DNA from: Bolinopsis microptera | Lineage: Eukaryota; Ctenophora; Tentaculata; Lobata; Bolinopsidae | Direction of reading: 5' to 3' | Length of the DNA: 64,000 nt | Assembly: GCF_026151205.1 (NCBI RefSeq) | Contig: NC_087083.1 | Span: forward strand, 13,762,944-13,826,943 | Shown here: positions 21,346 through 32,437 of the stretch, in pieces | How the letters are laid out: each line of letters opens with the position of its first letter | How positions within the stretch are numbered: the first letter of the stretch is position 1 | Notes under the pieces: generated by a model | Databases searched by the model: none | Seen by the model: the letters and a program-made list of their open reading frames with translations, nothing else | Told to the model about the DNA's origin: nothing | Program-made: the position numbers and the translations under genes

Positions 21346-23481
21346 AGATGCCATTACGGTTTCAGGAGCAGTCAGTTCGGTAATGGTCTGAGAAACAGGA
21401 ACGGTGAGTTCCTACTGGACTTTATTGTTGATAATGGTCTGTTTGCGTGCAATACTGCGTTCCAACACAAAGCGAAGCATATTACCACCTGGAAGGCTAG
21501 ATGTGTTCCCAAGGGTAGACCCAAGGGTTCAAAAGACACTGTGAACTATTTTAAACAAATTGATTATATTTTATGTCGTACTAACTTTAAAGTCTGTTTA
21601 ACAGACTCCCGCTCTTTTTGCGGTGATTTTGTGAAATCTGACCATAAACCTGTGGTCGCACGTTTTAAACTTGGTTGTGAATATATTGTACATAAGCGGC
21701 CCAGGTCTGACAAAATAAGGTTTGATGTCAATCGCCTTAATGATTCTGATATTAAGTCTAAATTTTTTGATTCCTTTAAAAGTAATATTGATTGTAGAGT
21801 TTTAACTAATAATGCTATTTCTGAAAACTCTGATATTTTTGGTATATTGAGTAAATGTGCCGTCCAGGTGGTTGGTAAAGTGCCCCCGGGGAAGCCTCAT
21901 CAGTACAGCGACGATCCAACTGTCGTTAAACTTTCAGCAGAGAGAAAGTCCCTTCAGCAAGAATGTAGTCTCACAGGGATAAGCGACAGGAGTGACCTCA
22001 GAAAAAGAATCAACCATCTCAAACGTACCATCAAAAAGAGGTTGAAATCCATCAACGAGGCCACTGCTAACGCCCTAGTAGATGTCATCAACAACACCGA
22101 CAGCTGCAGAAGCATGTTTGAAGCGAATAGAACTTTGGCCCAGTGTAGGATGAAGAAAGACGGAGTGACTGTCCACGATGCAGACGGGAACACCTTAGGT
22201 TCTGACTCATTAAAAGCAGAAGCTATTAAAGAATACTTTAATAATGAGTTCAATGACAAAGATGAACCCCACCTCCCAGCATTCATAGACCCTCCTGGAA
22301 GCCTCCTCTGTCCCATAACACCTGAAGAAGTTGGCCGTGCTGTTATGAAGCTGAAATCCGGTAGAGCGTGTGGCCCTGACGGTATACCTAATGAGCTAAT
22401 GAAAGCTGCTGGATATCCCCTCCACTGTGAGTTGGCTAGGATCTATAATCTCTCCTTTGAGACCAACACATACATCCCAGCTATTGGAGAAGGTATCCTG
22501 ACACCCCTTCAGAAGCCAGGAAAACCCCGAGGTCCGATAAAGTCTATCCGGCCCCTCACATTGCTAAATGGAACTAGAAAAGTCCTATCCCTCGTAGCCT
22601 TGAACAGAATCAATTACCACGTTGATATGTACACTGGACCTTGGCAGGCGGCATACAAGCAGGGTCGCAGTTGTGCTGACCTGGTATGGTCTCAGAGAAT
22701 GTTGACATCAGTGGTTACCAGGCGCGAGTTTGAGTATAGTAAAATCAACATTGACATGACCGCTGCGTTTAATACCATCCGCAGACAGACCATCATCAAC
22801 CTCCTCATTGATGCAGGATGCTCTAGAGACGACATTCGCCTAGTTCAGTACCTCCTCTCAAATACAAAGCTCAAGGTGACGGTCAACAGATCTGAGTCTG
22901 GTGAATTTGTGATTAATATTGGCGCTTACCAGGGGGACAGTCTGGCAGGTAAAGTGTTTACATTGACCCTTGCCGGTGCCCTGAATCACATCAGAGCCGT
23001 GATCAGTGTCACGATTCCTAGACCGAACCCCCCAGTCTCTGATAGAGGCCTCCCGTTAGAGTCCGCCTATGCTGACGATGCAGAGCTTCTGAGTGAAGAT
23101 GGTCAGAGCCTGGTGAAGATACTAGAGATTGCCAGTGATATACTAAAGGATTGGAGTCTCTTTGTTAACGAATCAAAGACGGTGTTTACAAGAGTGTATT
23201 TGGCAGATACAGATGCTTTGGATGCCCATGGCAATAAAATTAGAGGAGATGAAGAGTGGCGAGAGTCAGTGCTATTAGGATCAAAGCTCTGCTCAGAAAG
23301 AGATATTGTCAACAGACGCAACAAAGCCAATGTTGCCTTCTACACCTACAAGAAAGTCTGGTTGAATAGTTCTGTTCAGATCAGTGAGAGTAGAAAGCTG
23401 AAGCTGTACGAAGCTCTTGTCACTTCAGTGTTGTTGTATAACTGTAGCAGCTGGGCTGCTCCTGAATATCAATATATTTGA
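21322..23481 (+). pseudogene. LINE endonuclease/reverse transcriptase, 5'-truncated
   Basis: 719 codons without a stop. The first about 8 codons are the inverted junction. Residues about 10-115 are the C-terminal half of an apurinic-type endonuclease (NRNGEFLLDF, TTWKA, QIDYIL, SDHKPV). The reverse transcriptase follows: GRACGPDGIPNELMKAAG (about 345), KSIRPLTLLN, DMTAAFNTI (catalytic Asp), GAYQGDSLAG, SAYADD (about 581-586) and LLGSKL. It ends after CSSWAAP. Missing are the N-terminal endonuclease half, any ORF1, and the C-terminus (found inverted at 20962-21345). RTE-like or a related clade is the best guess. The reading frame is unbroken, so the insertion is fairly young. Confidence 0.9.
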
Positions 23482-23819
23482 GAAAATAATACTACTGTTA
23501 TCATGTTCTTCATATCATTATATTATTATCTGTGAAAATAATACTACTGTTATCTTATTCTAAAACATCTTTTAAATTTTTAAAAGATTTTGTTTGATGT
23601 GTCAAGGTAATTGACTCGTTTTCAAATAAATTGATTTTCAAATAAAGGTTAAATTCGATAGATTTTTAGACTTAATCTCGAAGGTCCTTCATCAACCACC
23701 ATCAGTGATGTAGGAATGATTCTACACCCCTGACCACCATAGTTAAATGGTATGGTGTGGGTGGTCGAGGCTCCGATTACAGGATTACATGTTGGGTTGT
23801 GTCCCGACTGTGGTTTATG
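23482..23819. other. Flanking DNA between LINE and foldback element
   Basis: AT-rich; contains two copies of GAAAATAATACTACTGTTAT. No gene seen. Confidence 0.5.
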
Positions 23820-23827
23820 CTACAGTC

Positions 23828-25418
23828 GGTTCTTTTGCGATAGTCAAAACGCGACAACTAGCGCTGGATGGCGACAACTAGCGCTATCCAGCGCTAGTTG
23901 TCGCCATCCAGCGCTAGTTGTCGCTATCCAGCGCTGGATAACGCTGGCCAGCGCAAAATATATATGTTCGATAATTGTCGCTATCCAGCGCTAGTTGTCG
24001 CCATCCAGCGCTAGTTGTCGCCATCCAGCGCTAGTTGTCGCTATCCAGCGCTAGTTGTCGCTATCCAGCGCTAGTTGTCGCTGGCTATGCGACACTGTCG
24101 CACGCGATAGTTTGCGATGGCCAGCGCAACTGGCCATCGCAGAAAACAGTTCGATAACTAGCGCTGGATAGCGACAACTAGCGCTGGATAGCGACAACTA
24201 GCGCTGGCCAGCGCTGGCCAGCGCTAAGCGATAGCCAGCGCTGGCCAGCGCTGGCCATCGATATCCAGCGCAAAATTTTTGCGCTATTACTCGTCAGCTA
24301 GCGCTGGCCAGCGCTGGCCAGCGCTAACCAGCGCTAGCCAGCGCTAACCAGCGCTAGCCAGCGCTAGCTGACGAGTAATTTCAGTAATATCGCAACTATA
24401 TTGCGCTGGCCAGCGCTGGCTGACGAGTAATACTAATATCGAGCGTGCTAAATCACTCTACAGTCGATCTTCGAGATTGTTCTAAAAGGGCCCACGATGG
24501 TTGTAACCAACTTGAAACTTCAATCGATGTATTTTCGGACGTTAATTCTGAATCAACCCCCATGGGCCCATGACATAGCTATAGGGTTAAAATGCTCTCC
24601 TGACGAGATATTGGCGAAAAACTGTACATGTATCGATCACGTGATATGACCGTATAAGGAAGTTAGTCTAATTTCTCGTTATTGTTAGGGTTTCAGCATA
24701 TGTTTTTGTTAAGGATTGGGTTAGGGTTAGGGTTGGGATCAAATTAGAGGGTTAGGGTTTCGAAAAGTCGTTCAGAACCAGCTAGAGTCAGAGAATGGGT
24801 TAAAAAGTCACGTGACAGTCGAGTGTAAAGTGATTAATCATCATCCGAGTAATATATGATTTTGATACATTGCGCTGGCTAACGCTGGCTAGCGCTGGAT
24901 AGCGACAACTAGCGCTGGATAGCGACAACTAGCGCTGGCTAGCGCTGGCCAGCGCTGGCCAGCGCTAGCTGACGAGTAATAGCGCAAAAATGTTGCGCTG
25001 GATATCGATGGCCAGCGCTGGCCAGCGCTGGCTATCGCTTAGCGCTGGCCAGCGCTGGCCAGCGCTAGTTGTCGCTATCCAGCGCTAGTTGTCGCTATCC
25101 AGCGCTAGTTATCGAACTGTTTTCTGCGATGGCCAGTTGCGCTGGCCATCGCAAACTATCGCGTGCGACAGTGTCGCATAGCCAGCGACAACTAGCGCTG
25201 GATAGCGACAACTAGCGCTGGATGGCGACAACTAGCGCTGGATGGCGACAACTAGCGCTGGATAGCGACAATTATCGAACATATATATTTTGCGCTGGCC
25301 AGCGTTATCCAGCGCTGGATAGCGACAACTAGCGCTGGATGGCGACAACTAGCGCTGGATAGCGCTAGTTGTCGCCATCCAGCGCTAGTTGTCGCGTTTT
25401 GACTATCGCAAAAGAACC
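23828..25418. mobile_element. Foldback transposable element with long composite inverted repeats
   Basis: The ends are GGTTCTTTTGCGATAGTC and its exact reverse complement, flanked by a perfect 8-bp duplication CTACAGTC at 23820-23827 and 25419-25426. The two arms, about 550-600 bp, mirror each other and consist of short units with AGCGCT, such as GCGCTAGTTGTCGCTATCCA and the reverse, so each arm also folds on itself. The middle (about 24431-24880) is unique DNA with TTAGGG-like repeats at 24720-24775 and no ORF. Foldback elements of this design are non-autonomous cut-and-paste transposons. The 8-bp duplication fits hAT, P or Merlin; GG at the tip recalls Merlin. Confidence 0.92.
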
Positions 25419-25426
25419 CTACAGTC

Positions 25427-25868
25427 TTGATGCAAAACCAAATTGTGACTCTGGAATTCTGATTAAATGGATTGCAAAGCTAGCTTCCTTTTTTCCTCAA
25501 TGTTCAAGTTTTTATTGTATGTCAAGGCACATCTTTAAATTTCTGACATCTTTTAGATATGATATCTGCATCTGATCTGCTTAATCTGTGGGTTGTGTTC
25601 AATTTCCTCGATGTCATTTATCTGAAGTGCATACTAATTGTTTACCAAATTTTTAACAGAGGAATTATAATTGTATCATGCTGTGAAAATTCCAGTTTTA
25701 GTTGGTGTCAATCAATTTTATCTTGGACTGTTCATTTTTTGTTAATATAATATGTAGATACAATATTATAGGTATTATAAAATATACAACTTGTATCTGA
25801 TACAAGACAAATATATTATATACGAGTTCTATTTACAGAAGAAGTTAAAAATCAAATCTTATCAGATC
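25427..25868. other. Upstream region of POLR2E
   Basis: AT-rich; CTATTTACAG just before base 25840 could be the acceptor of a 5' UTR intron. No ORF supported. Confidence 0.45.
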
Positions 25869-26414
25869 ATGGCAGATGATGACGCAGAAACGTACAAACT
25901 GTGGAGGGTAAGGAAGACATTGATGCACCTTTGTCACGACAGAGGCTATCTTGTCACTCAAGATGAACTGGACTTCACTTTAGACCAGTTTAAAGAACAA
26001 TTCGGTGACAGACCGAGTGAAGGAAAACCATCAAGGAGTAGTTTATCTATATTGGTTGCTCACAATGACGACCCTACTGATCAGATGTTTGTCTTTTTTC
26101 CTGATGATGAAAAAGTAGGGGTTAAAACTGTCAAAGCTTATTTTACGAAGATGCAGCAAGAAAATATAATGAGATCGATAATAGTTGTGCGAGGTGGTAT
26201 GACACCATCTGCCAAAGGTGGGATTGTAGACATGGCCCCTAAGTACATCATGGAGATGTTTCTTGAAACAGAGCTTCTTATTAACATTACAGAGCATTCT
26301 CTTGTGCCAGAACATAGTGTGATGACTGACGACGAGAAGAAAGAGCTAATGCAGAGATATAGGCTGAAGGAAGCACAGTTGCCACGTATTCAAACATCAG
26401 ATCCTGAGGGGTAA
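25869..26414 (+). CDS. POLR2E: RNA polymerase subunit RPB5/RPABC1
   Basis: Shared subunit of RNA polymerases I, II and III, part of the lower jaw that grips downstream DNA. The ATG at 25869 begins [17 protein letters not shown], and strong family matches follow: [15 protein letters not shown] (about 24-38), [17 protein letters not shown] (about 67-83), [18 protein letters not shown] and [14 protein letters not shown]. The protein is 181 residues; the family is about 210. It ends [12 protein letters not shown] then stop, lacking the highly conserved last about 32 residues (ARYFG..RGQVVKIIRP..). No exon for them was found up to 27.7 kb. GG|GTAATC at 26409 could be a donor to a distant last exon. 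A C-terminally broken copy is the other possibility. AATAAA lies at 26430. Confidence 0.9.
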   Translation: MADDDAETYKLWRVRKTLMHLCHDRGYLVTQDELDFTLDQFKEQFGDRPSEGKPSRSSLSILVAHNDDPTDQMFVFFPDDEKVGVKTVKAYFTKMQQENIMRSIIVVRGGMTPSAKGGIVDMAPKYIMEMFLETELLINITEHSLVPEHSVMTDDEKKELMQRYRLKEAQLPRIQTSDPEG

Positions 26415-26671
26415 TCAGGGACGTGTAATGAATAAATGTACGTGTCCTTCCACAATACCTCTTAGTTGGGTCGCACGTATTGGGGAAACTGAGATCGCTA
26501 TCGTGTAACTAGAAGCAGTATATGCAATAACTTAGGTGGTAGGTGATAGGCAATATGAAATTACAAAAATCTTACTATAACTTTATCCCGTCAACCCATG
26601 GAATTATCAATTTAACGGCTGGTGGTTGGTGTATCGTTTGTCGTACTCAAAAACGTTTTTCGCGGTTGCGA
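26415..26671. other. Downstream region of POLR2E
   Basis: AATAAA at 26430. I looked for the missing RPB5 C-terminus: GTCGCACGTATTGGG at 26469 encodes VAR by chance but nothing further matches. Confidence 0.45.
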
Positions 26672-26826
26672 ATGCCGGCCCATTGAGAAAAACTTTTTAC
26701 TTTGTATTTTACCATTATAAAGTGTGATTAGTCGGATATAGTACTGAGTTCAAAACAGTCCCCGAAACGAAAAAGCAAACATTTGATTTTTGTTTCCGGG
26801 CGACTGATTCGTCGATGGGCCGGCAT
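26672..26826. mobile_element. Candidate small MITE, ends ATGCCGGCCCAT
   Basis: ATGCCGGCCCATTG and its inverted counterpart CGATGGGCCGGCAT lie 155 bp apart around an AT-rich core. No clear target duplication, so the call rests on the inverted ends alone. Confidence 0.5.
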
Positions 26827-27250
26827 AATATTTGTTGTCGAGTAGTGTTGAATACTCATATTAACATGATTATTGATTTCAATTTAGGAAATTGTATGTA
26901 AATATCTTTGTCCAAGTTAATTGATAATGAGAATGCACCCCAGCACTGGTGCCGCGGCGGCGGCTTGATGTTAGCGGCTACAAGCTTTGAAGCTGCGGCA
27001 GGTGCAGAAAAAATGCCGCGCCTGCGTTCAGCGTGGGGCTTTTCGTTTTGATTTTACAACTGACAAGCAAAACTTTTAATGTTTATTAATGGAATTATCG
27101 GATATTTATAATCATATTGTTATTGATTCTTCTGTGGAAATAAAAAATTGTTTTAATTAAAAATTGTATTTACTTTGTTTACAAGTAATGATTCTTCCTG
27201 TTCTAAAAATAGTGGAAATAGCGTAGCAGAGTTTTACCCATTTTTGAATT

Positions 27251-27345
27251 GTTAAGGGAATTTTTTTGGGAATTCTTAAGGGTTGATTTTATATAGGGTC
27301 ATCTGTTATTTTATGTGTATATTGTTTGAAAATTTTTATATTGTA
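27251..27345 (+). repeat. Short interspersed repeat with retrotransposon-like 3' end, copy 2
   Basis: Matches the reverse complement of 12541-12640, including ATTTTATATAGGGTCAT and the end TTATGTGTATATTGTTTGAA. See the copy at 12541. Confidence 0.75.
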
Positions 27346-27598
27346 CCCAACACCATCAGATGATACAAGCCAAGCGATCCATTCCTCATAGAAAGGTCCT
27401 TCATAGCACATCAACAGCAGTACAATAATAAGAATTGGCACGAAATTCCTTCCTCCAGTCATTGTGGTATTCATACATCTGATGAATGTGCCAGCATGGA
27501 GGTCTTGTTGCTAGCAGACTCTCCCATATCTCAAGACCATGCGCTATTGTCATATTGCGTGACGGATTAAATTCTGAAGCCCCATTTATGACTGTCAA
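27346..27598 (-). pseudogene. Unidentified coding fragment
   Basis: Minus frame with NPSRNMTIAHGLEIWESLL, ATRPPCWHIHQMYEYHNDWR and a second piece, YEGPFYEEWIAWLVSSDG, in the next frame after a stop. Composition rich in W, Y, H and C suggests real coding sequence broken by one frameshift or an unseen intron. The repeat at 27251 cuts its 3' end. Family not recognised. Confidence 0.4.
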
Positions 27599-27599
27599 A

Positions 27600-28579
27600 A
27601 TCTATGGATCGTACTGGAGGCAAGTGTGGTAGTCTCGTACTATTATTTGTCCAGATCCTTTTGTTCTGTGGGGTCAACTTTACAAGGTTTTGGAGGATTA
27701 AACTAATTTATACAGGTCTCGAAAGAACTACAAAAAAATACTAAGAAAACTTTACCTAATTTGTATCCTAAAACTTGTTATTTTGTATCGAATTTCTTTC
27801 AAGGAAGATAACGCCACCTTGAGAATTCTCACTTATAGTAGCTACAGTGAATTGGTTTTACATCTTTGTCAGATTTCTTATCAGGAAAACATAATTTGCC
27901 ATGGGAACTATCTATTTCCTTTATTTTCTAAATGCAAGCTAGCCTAAGAGCTTTAAGACCCAATGAATCACATCGATTTAACAAAATATTTGGAGTTGAA
28001 ATTATATAGGCCATCACTCTGAACCGAATAAGCATACCTAATTTTAAAAATACTTGGTGCACATTGGGATAACACCGGGGGGGCACACCTTGGGCAAGCT
28101 AATAGTGAATATTATATTGGATTAAGTTTCCCAATCTAACTTCATCAGTTAGAGAACAAATAAAACACTTATAAAAAAGCCAACACTCTTCTCTCTTTAA
28201 GGTTGGATTTGTGTTTTTTTTGCATTAATAAAAGTTAAACTTGATTTACCATGCCCCAATTTACTGCAAACCCTGATTTACTTCTAACCCCGATTTACTG
28301 CAATAATTTTAAGGCAGCATTTTTCTTTCTCAATAGGGCTTTGCATTCATAATATAAGATCTTCAAAACCTTGATCTTACATAGCCCACAATTTACTGTG
28401 GCTGTTTCCTTTTCCCACAAACTACATTGTAAATCTGGGTTTTACTGTATTTATTCTTTATTTAATCATTATCCTTCAGTAAGATATGTAGAAGTCGGGT
28501 GGAGAAAGAAGTTGACATACTTCCGCTAATGGACAGTAATTGTGAACAGAAACCTTTTAATCTAGATGATCAATCTCAT
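27600..28579. other. AT-rich non-coding stretch
   Basis: No ORF, RNA gene or clear repeat recognised; several repeats of GATTTACTGCAA near 28250-28310. Confidence 0.5.
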
Positions 28580-30794
28580 TCATCTCGGATTGATACAAAC
28601 GCAAACATGTGATAATAGCTCTAGGCCTTTCATATTGTCCTTTTTACCTGTTTGTCTTGTTGAGGAGAACTTTTTTGAGCACAATACCTTCCGGAATGAG
28701 AAAAGTACCCTTGCCCAATCGTTAATCAGCTGAGTGCAAAGTTGTGCTGCACTCTCAGCCACTTTTTCTGATGGAGTGATGTACAATATTATCGTAGACC
28801 TATTGGTTTCTCTGCATCCACTCATGCTGATGCTTCCTAAACTGGCTGGAATTTTACCACAGTATCGGAGAAGATAAAACGGCGAATGGACAGCACTGTT
28901 ATTGATCAGGTGTATCATTTCAGCGAAGAATCTCTTATGCTACCACCAGAATTGCATTCAGGCCAGACATAAGGTGATACCAGTATAGTGGTGACGTAAG
29001 TTCTGTTCACTTGTGAGGAATTGACTGCTCTCATTGGTGAATTTACCCAGGCTTTATTATTCTGTTGTTGTCTGAAATACCATTGAAATGGGAGGTGTGA
29101 AAGTATAACCCTCAGCTGTTATACAGTCCTTACGAAAAGAAGCAAATCCTGGACTAGTGAGGGTAAAATGGGCCGTAACAGGAGGGATACAATCCCCCAA
29201 AAAAAGACAAAAGAAACATTCTGGGAGATATGTTTTGTCATAGGAAAAACCTGAAAAAGGCAATGAGAGCTTGAAGATAGCTGCAAGAACTAGCTATCAT
29301 CGGGAGACAGCTGGTGGATGGTGCCGCATATGAAGGCCAGTGTTGTGCGATTGCATGGATGTCAATTAGACGAGGCTGAGGTCTAACCCTGCTCATGGGA
29401 GGTGGCAAAACTGCATTCTTTCAGGAAAGTCTTTGAACAGTGCCTCATCTGATCCGGAAATGAAGGAGTACAGAAAATCTTAAAGGCTGTTCGGACGTAT
29501 AAATTCACATGGAAAGATAACGGGAAGCATCCTGATAATGCTTGAAAAGCACTTTGAAGTTTGTCAGATTGATGATGAATTTAGAATGTAAAAAGGCGGG
29601 CATGTGTCATACTTAATTCAGAAATATTATACTGTTTTGGACGATCTAACCCAGTTGAGAAGCTGCAATTTTTCTGTACTATTCGCTCTTTGGATGAGCA
29701 AATGGGGATGCACAGAAACTAATACAGTTATTTCTTGCGAAGAGCCGCAATTGAATCTATTCATGAAAAAATGGCTTTCAAGAGCATACACAAATTTCTC
29801 ATCTTTACTATGCAATGTATAGAGAGGTAAGGTGTTGTTCCTGGTAATCAACAGTGCGCATTTGGTTGCCTCAGATACAGAAGCTTGTGCTCCAATGATC
29901 TGATCTCAACCAGTTGACAAATTAGCCAAACAGGACAGTGTTGTTAAAGATGGCATGGGCATGTTGCAAAACTTTTTAATCACATCTGGACAATGACGTC
30001 AACTCGTATTCTAATCCTTACTTCATGAATAACACAGGCTTGGTCATTACTTTGATTGTGAAGCACCAAACATACCTGTTTGCAGGAAGATTTTGATCAA
30101 GTCTTTAGGGAAACTCTTTGAACCTCGATTAAACAAACAAAACTCAACAGATTTCTATTCAATCCTAATTGTTGACTAGCAAAGAGCAAAGAGGAAGAAA
30201 GAAAACTTTGTTAATTGGGTTTGTGTGAATTAGGAGAAGGTCTTGCTGATGTAAACTGGAAAATCACACATCTGCACTTCTGCAACTGTTTGAAATAAGA
30301 TGCATAGTGGAGGGAGTATTGCGGAATGCTACCCCTGGTGGCACCATTACATTATACCCTAAGCAGACAGTTGTATAGTCCTGACAATCAAACCTCGTCA
30401 ACCAGGTACACTTAAAAACTGGTTGGAATTAAACCTTCAACTATGGTGGTGTCCCTCTTCACTTTTAAGTGACATGTGCCTGGAAAAACTATATCAGTAT
30501 CAAAACCAATGCCTCTATAGTTTGTGAAGGTTGATATTCCAGGCTACACTAACTTCTGTACGAGGGGGGAAGAGAGAAAGCTGTCTGCAGGATAGCTAAC
30601 ATCAGCTGTTTTCCCATCCAGCATTTTGATGTTATCGACAAACTGTTCCAGGACCGGTCTTGTCTTTCAGTTGGTGAGGTTCCAGTTCCACTTCTTCCGG
30701 GTACATTTGTGATATTGAAATTAGTATCAACACAAAATAGGCCATGAAAGGAGAGCTGAGTGTTTTGACAGTAGACCCGAGAGAACCCAATCAC
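28580..30794 (-). pseudogene. Unidentified broken coding region, extracellular-looking
   Basis: Successive minus-strand fragments look protein-like but change frame: near 30790-30550 (Cys and N-glycosylation motifs, then NIKMLDGKTADVSYPAD in another frame), 29850-29630, 29263-29057 (four Cys) and 28918-28580 (ETNRSTIILYITPSEKVAES). Cys, NxS/T and aromatic content suggests an extracellular or membrane protein. No start, splice frame or family could be set. Local one-base indels, natural or from sequencing, would explain the breaks. Confidence 0.3.
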
Positions 30795-32437
30795 GTCCCG
30801 GTACCATCTATGAGAACTCGTCAGAGTTTGATCGAAGGAGACGATGCCACCTATTGTTAGGACGTGCTAGACAGACCAAAAATGTGAAAATGTGTTTGTA
30901 GAGGAAACTTTTCTCTGAGCTTCAGATATTATTGATAAGGAGAAAGAGTATTTCCGACAGCTTGATTCAATCTTTTACAGCTCAAATAATATCTTCTGTA
31001 TCAGCTAGCTGGTTACTCACATTTCTCAAGCACTCTCTGATAGCAGCAAATGCCAATGCATCTCGTCTTTAGCTCAATGTGTCCTCAAAGAATGGAACGA
31101 AACGTTTGCTGCGAATTTACTTTTTGTAGATTTGGTGACTGTTTGCTAAGGATGTTGCTCTAGACAGGGGTACCGCTGTGATAACTCCCCAAACATGTTC
31201 ATCATAGGGTTAAGTTCTCTGACTACTGGATCCTCGATTTAAATATATCCCATGGAAGTTGGTGATAGGCAAGGAAGAGTAAATGTTATCGAGTCAGTTC
31301 CTCAGTATACTGACCTTACAAATGCATTAAAGAGAAAATGATCATTTCATGAACGGCTGACCAGACCTGGAGAAGAAAAAACACAAAGTGTCATTGGGAA
31401 CACCTTTTACGGCTATCCATCATTGTGACAAAGTCTCAGATGAGTCCTCTGGGACTCACTGCTGTTGTTTGTAAGGGCATTTTACGAAGGATCATCTGCC
31501 TTCAAAGGAAGATGTGTGATATTCCCTTTATTGGAACTAGGAGACCAGTGTGAGGCCTTGAAAAACCCCCTCACTCTACTCTGTCAATGAGTTTTTACCT
31601 GATGCCCATGACATGGGGTTAATAAGTTTCTCTGAGGAAGTAAGTGCTGCCAACTGCCCCATCCAAAGTGTGCAGCTTTCTTGTACTATCCAGTACAGCA
31701 ACCAGCAGCTTTCTCCCTGTGGTGGACTCTCCGTGGTGTCATTGTTGGAGGAAATCAGGAGAGCCCAATCATTCCAAGAAAGATAATCATGCAGTACCTG
31801 AATGATGGTCTGCCACCACCAAAGTACATGGCAGACTGGAACGATGCGACCATCATTACAGTTTGAATTTTCAACTACCGTTAAAGGACTCTTAAATCTT
31901 TATGATAATATATTATATGATTAATGTTTTGGGTTTTAATTTTTTACAGGGTGCGCAGTTCATGACAGATTTGATATGATTTAATGATAGCAAAATGATG
32001 ATGAATATTAACAGCATTGAATTACGATATGGATTTATTCAAAATTTTGTCTCTTATTGTCGATGTAAAATTCTGTTTTAAATGATGCCTTTTTTGACCA
32101 GCATGATTTTTTTGCTGTAATATTATTCTTTGTTTTGTTCCCTTCTTGTACCTTCAAAATATGATCAATCTTCAAATAATCGGACTTAAACTTATAATAT
32201 TGAAAAATAAAAATACTGTCAAATTAATATATAAGTTCTACAAGTTTAAAAGAACATTTTACATGATGAGTAACTCAATGAACAGCTCCTTAACCCCTGT
32301 TTAGAATGGTTGATCCTGACGAGATCCTCACTAATGGACATGCAGGAATGCTTTAATGATACTCTCCGTCAAAGGCGTACAGATCAGCAATCCAAACTGC
32401 TAATAAAGAATCGATCCACTGTAGGGGTGAATCTCGT
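30795..32437. other. No gene resolved
   Basis: Short protein-like pieces occur on + (for example FRQLDSIFYSSNNIFC near 30955 and a 61-codon frame at 31681-31866 ending NDATIITV) but no continuous frame or known domain. 31870-32280 is plain AT-rich DNA. Confidence 0.3.

Larger units (their letters stand above)
20296..23470. mobile_element. LINE (endonuclease/RT type) with inverted 5' part: twin-priming product
   Basis: The 3' part lies on minus (21345 down to 20296: end of the ORF, 3' UTR, tail). The 5' part lies on + (about 21340-23465: endonuclease end, reverse transcriptase). The + ORF stops just after CSSWAAP, and the minus ORF begins VDVLQRKHLRQI, which is the continuation in relatives, so only a few residues are lost. 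The outer end of the inverted part is internal, and the 5' truncation point abuts the 3' part, exactly as twin priming predicts. The 3' UTR holds CTGAAGATGGC..GCCGAAA (about 20466-20485, minus), a hairpin common in LINE and Penelope 3' ends. Confidence 0.88.

Noticed and set aside
23820-25426. CRISPR array
   Set aside because: Units are palindromic, adjacent and mirrored in two arms with a TSD; no unique spacers, and the DNA is animal.
26469-26512. Continuation of RPB5 (VAR...)
   Set aside because: Only three residues match and no frame holds; chance.
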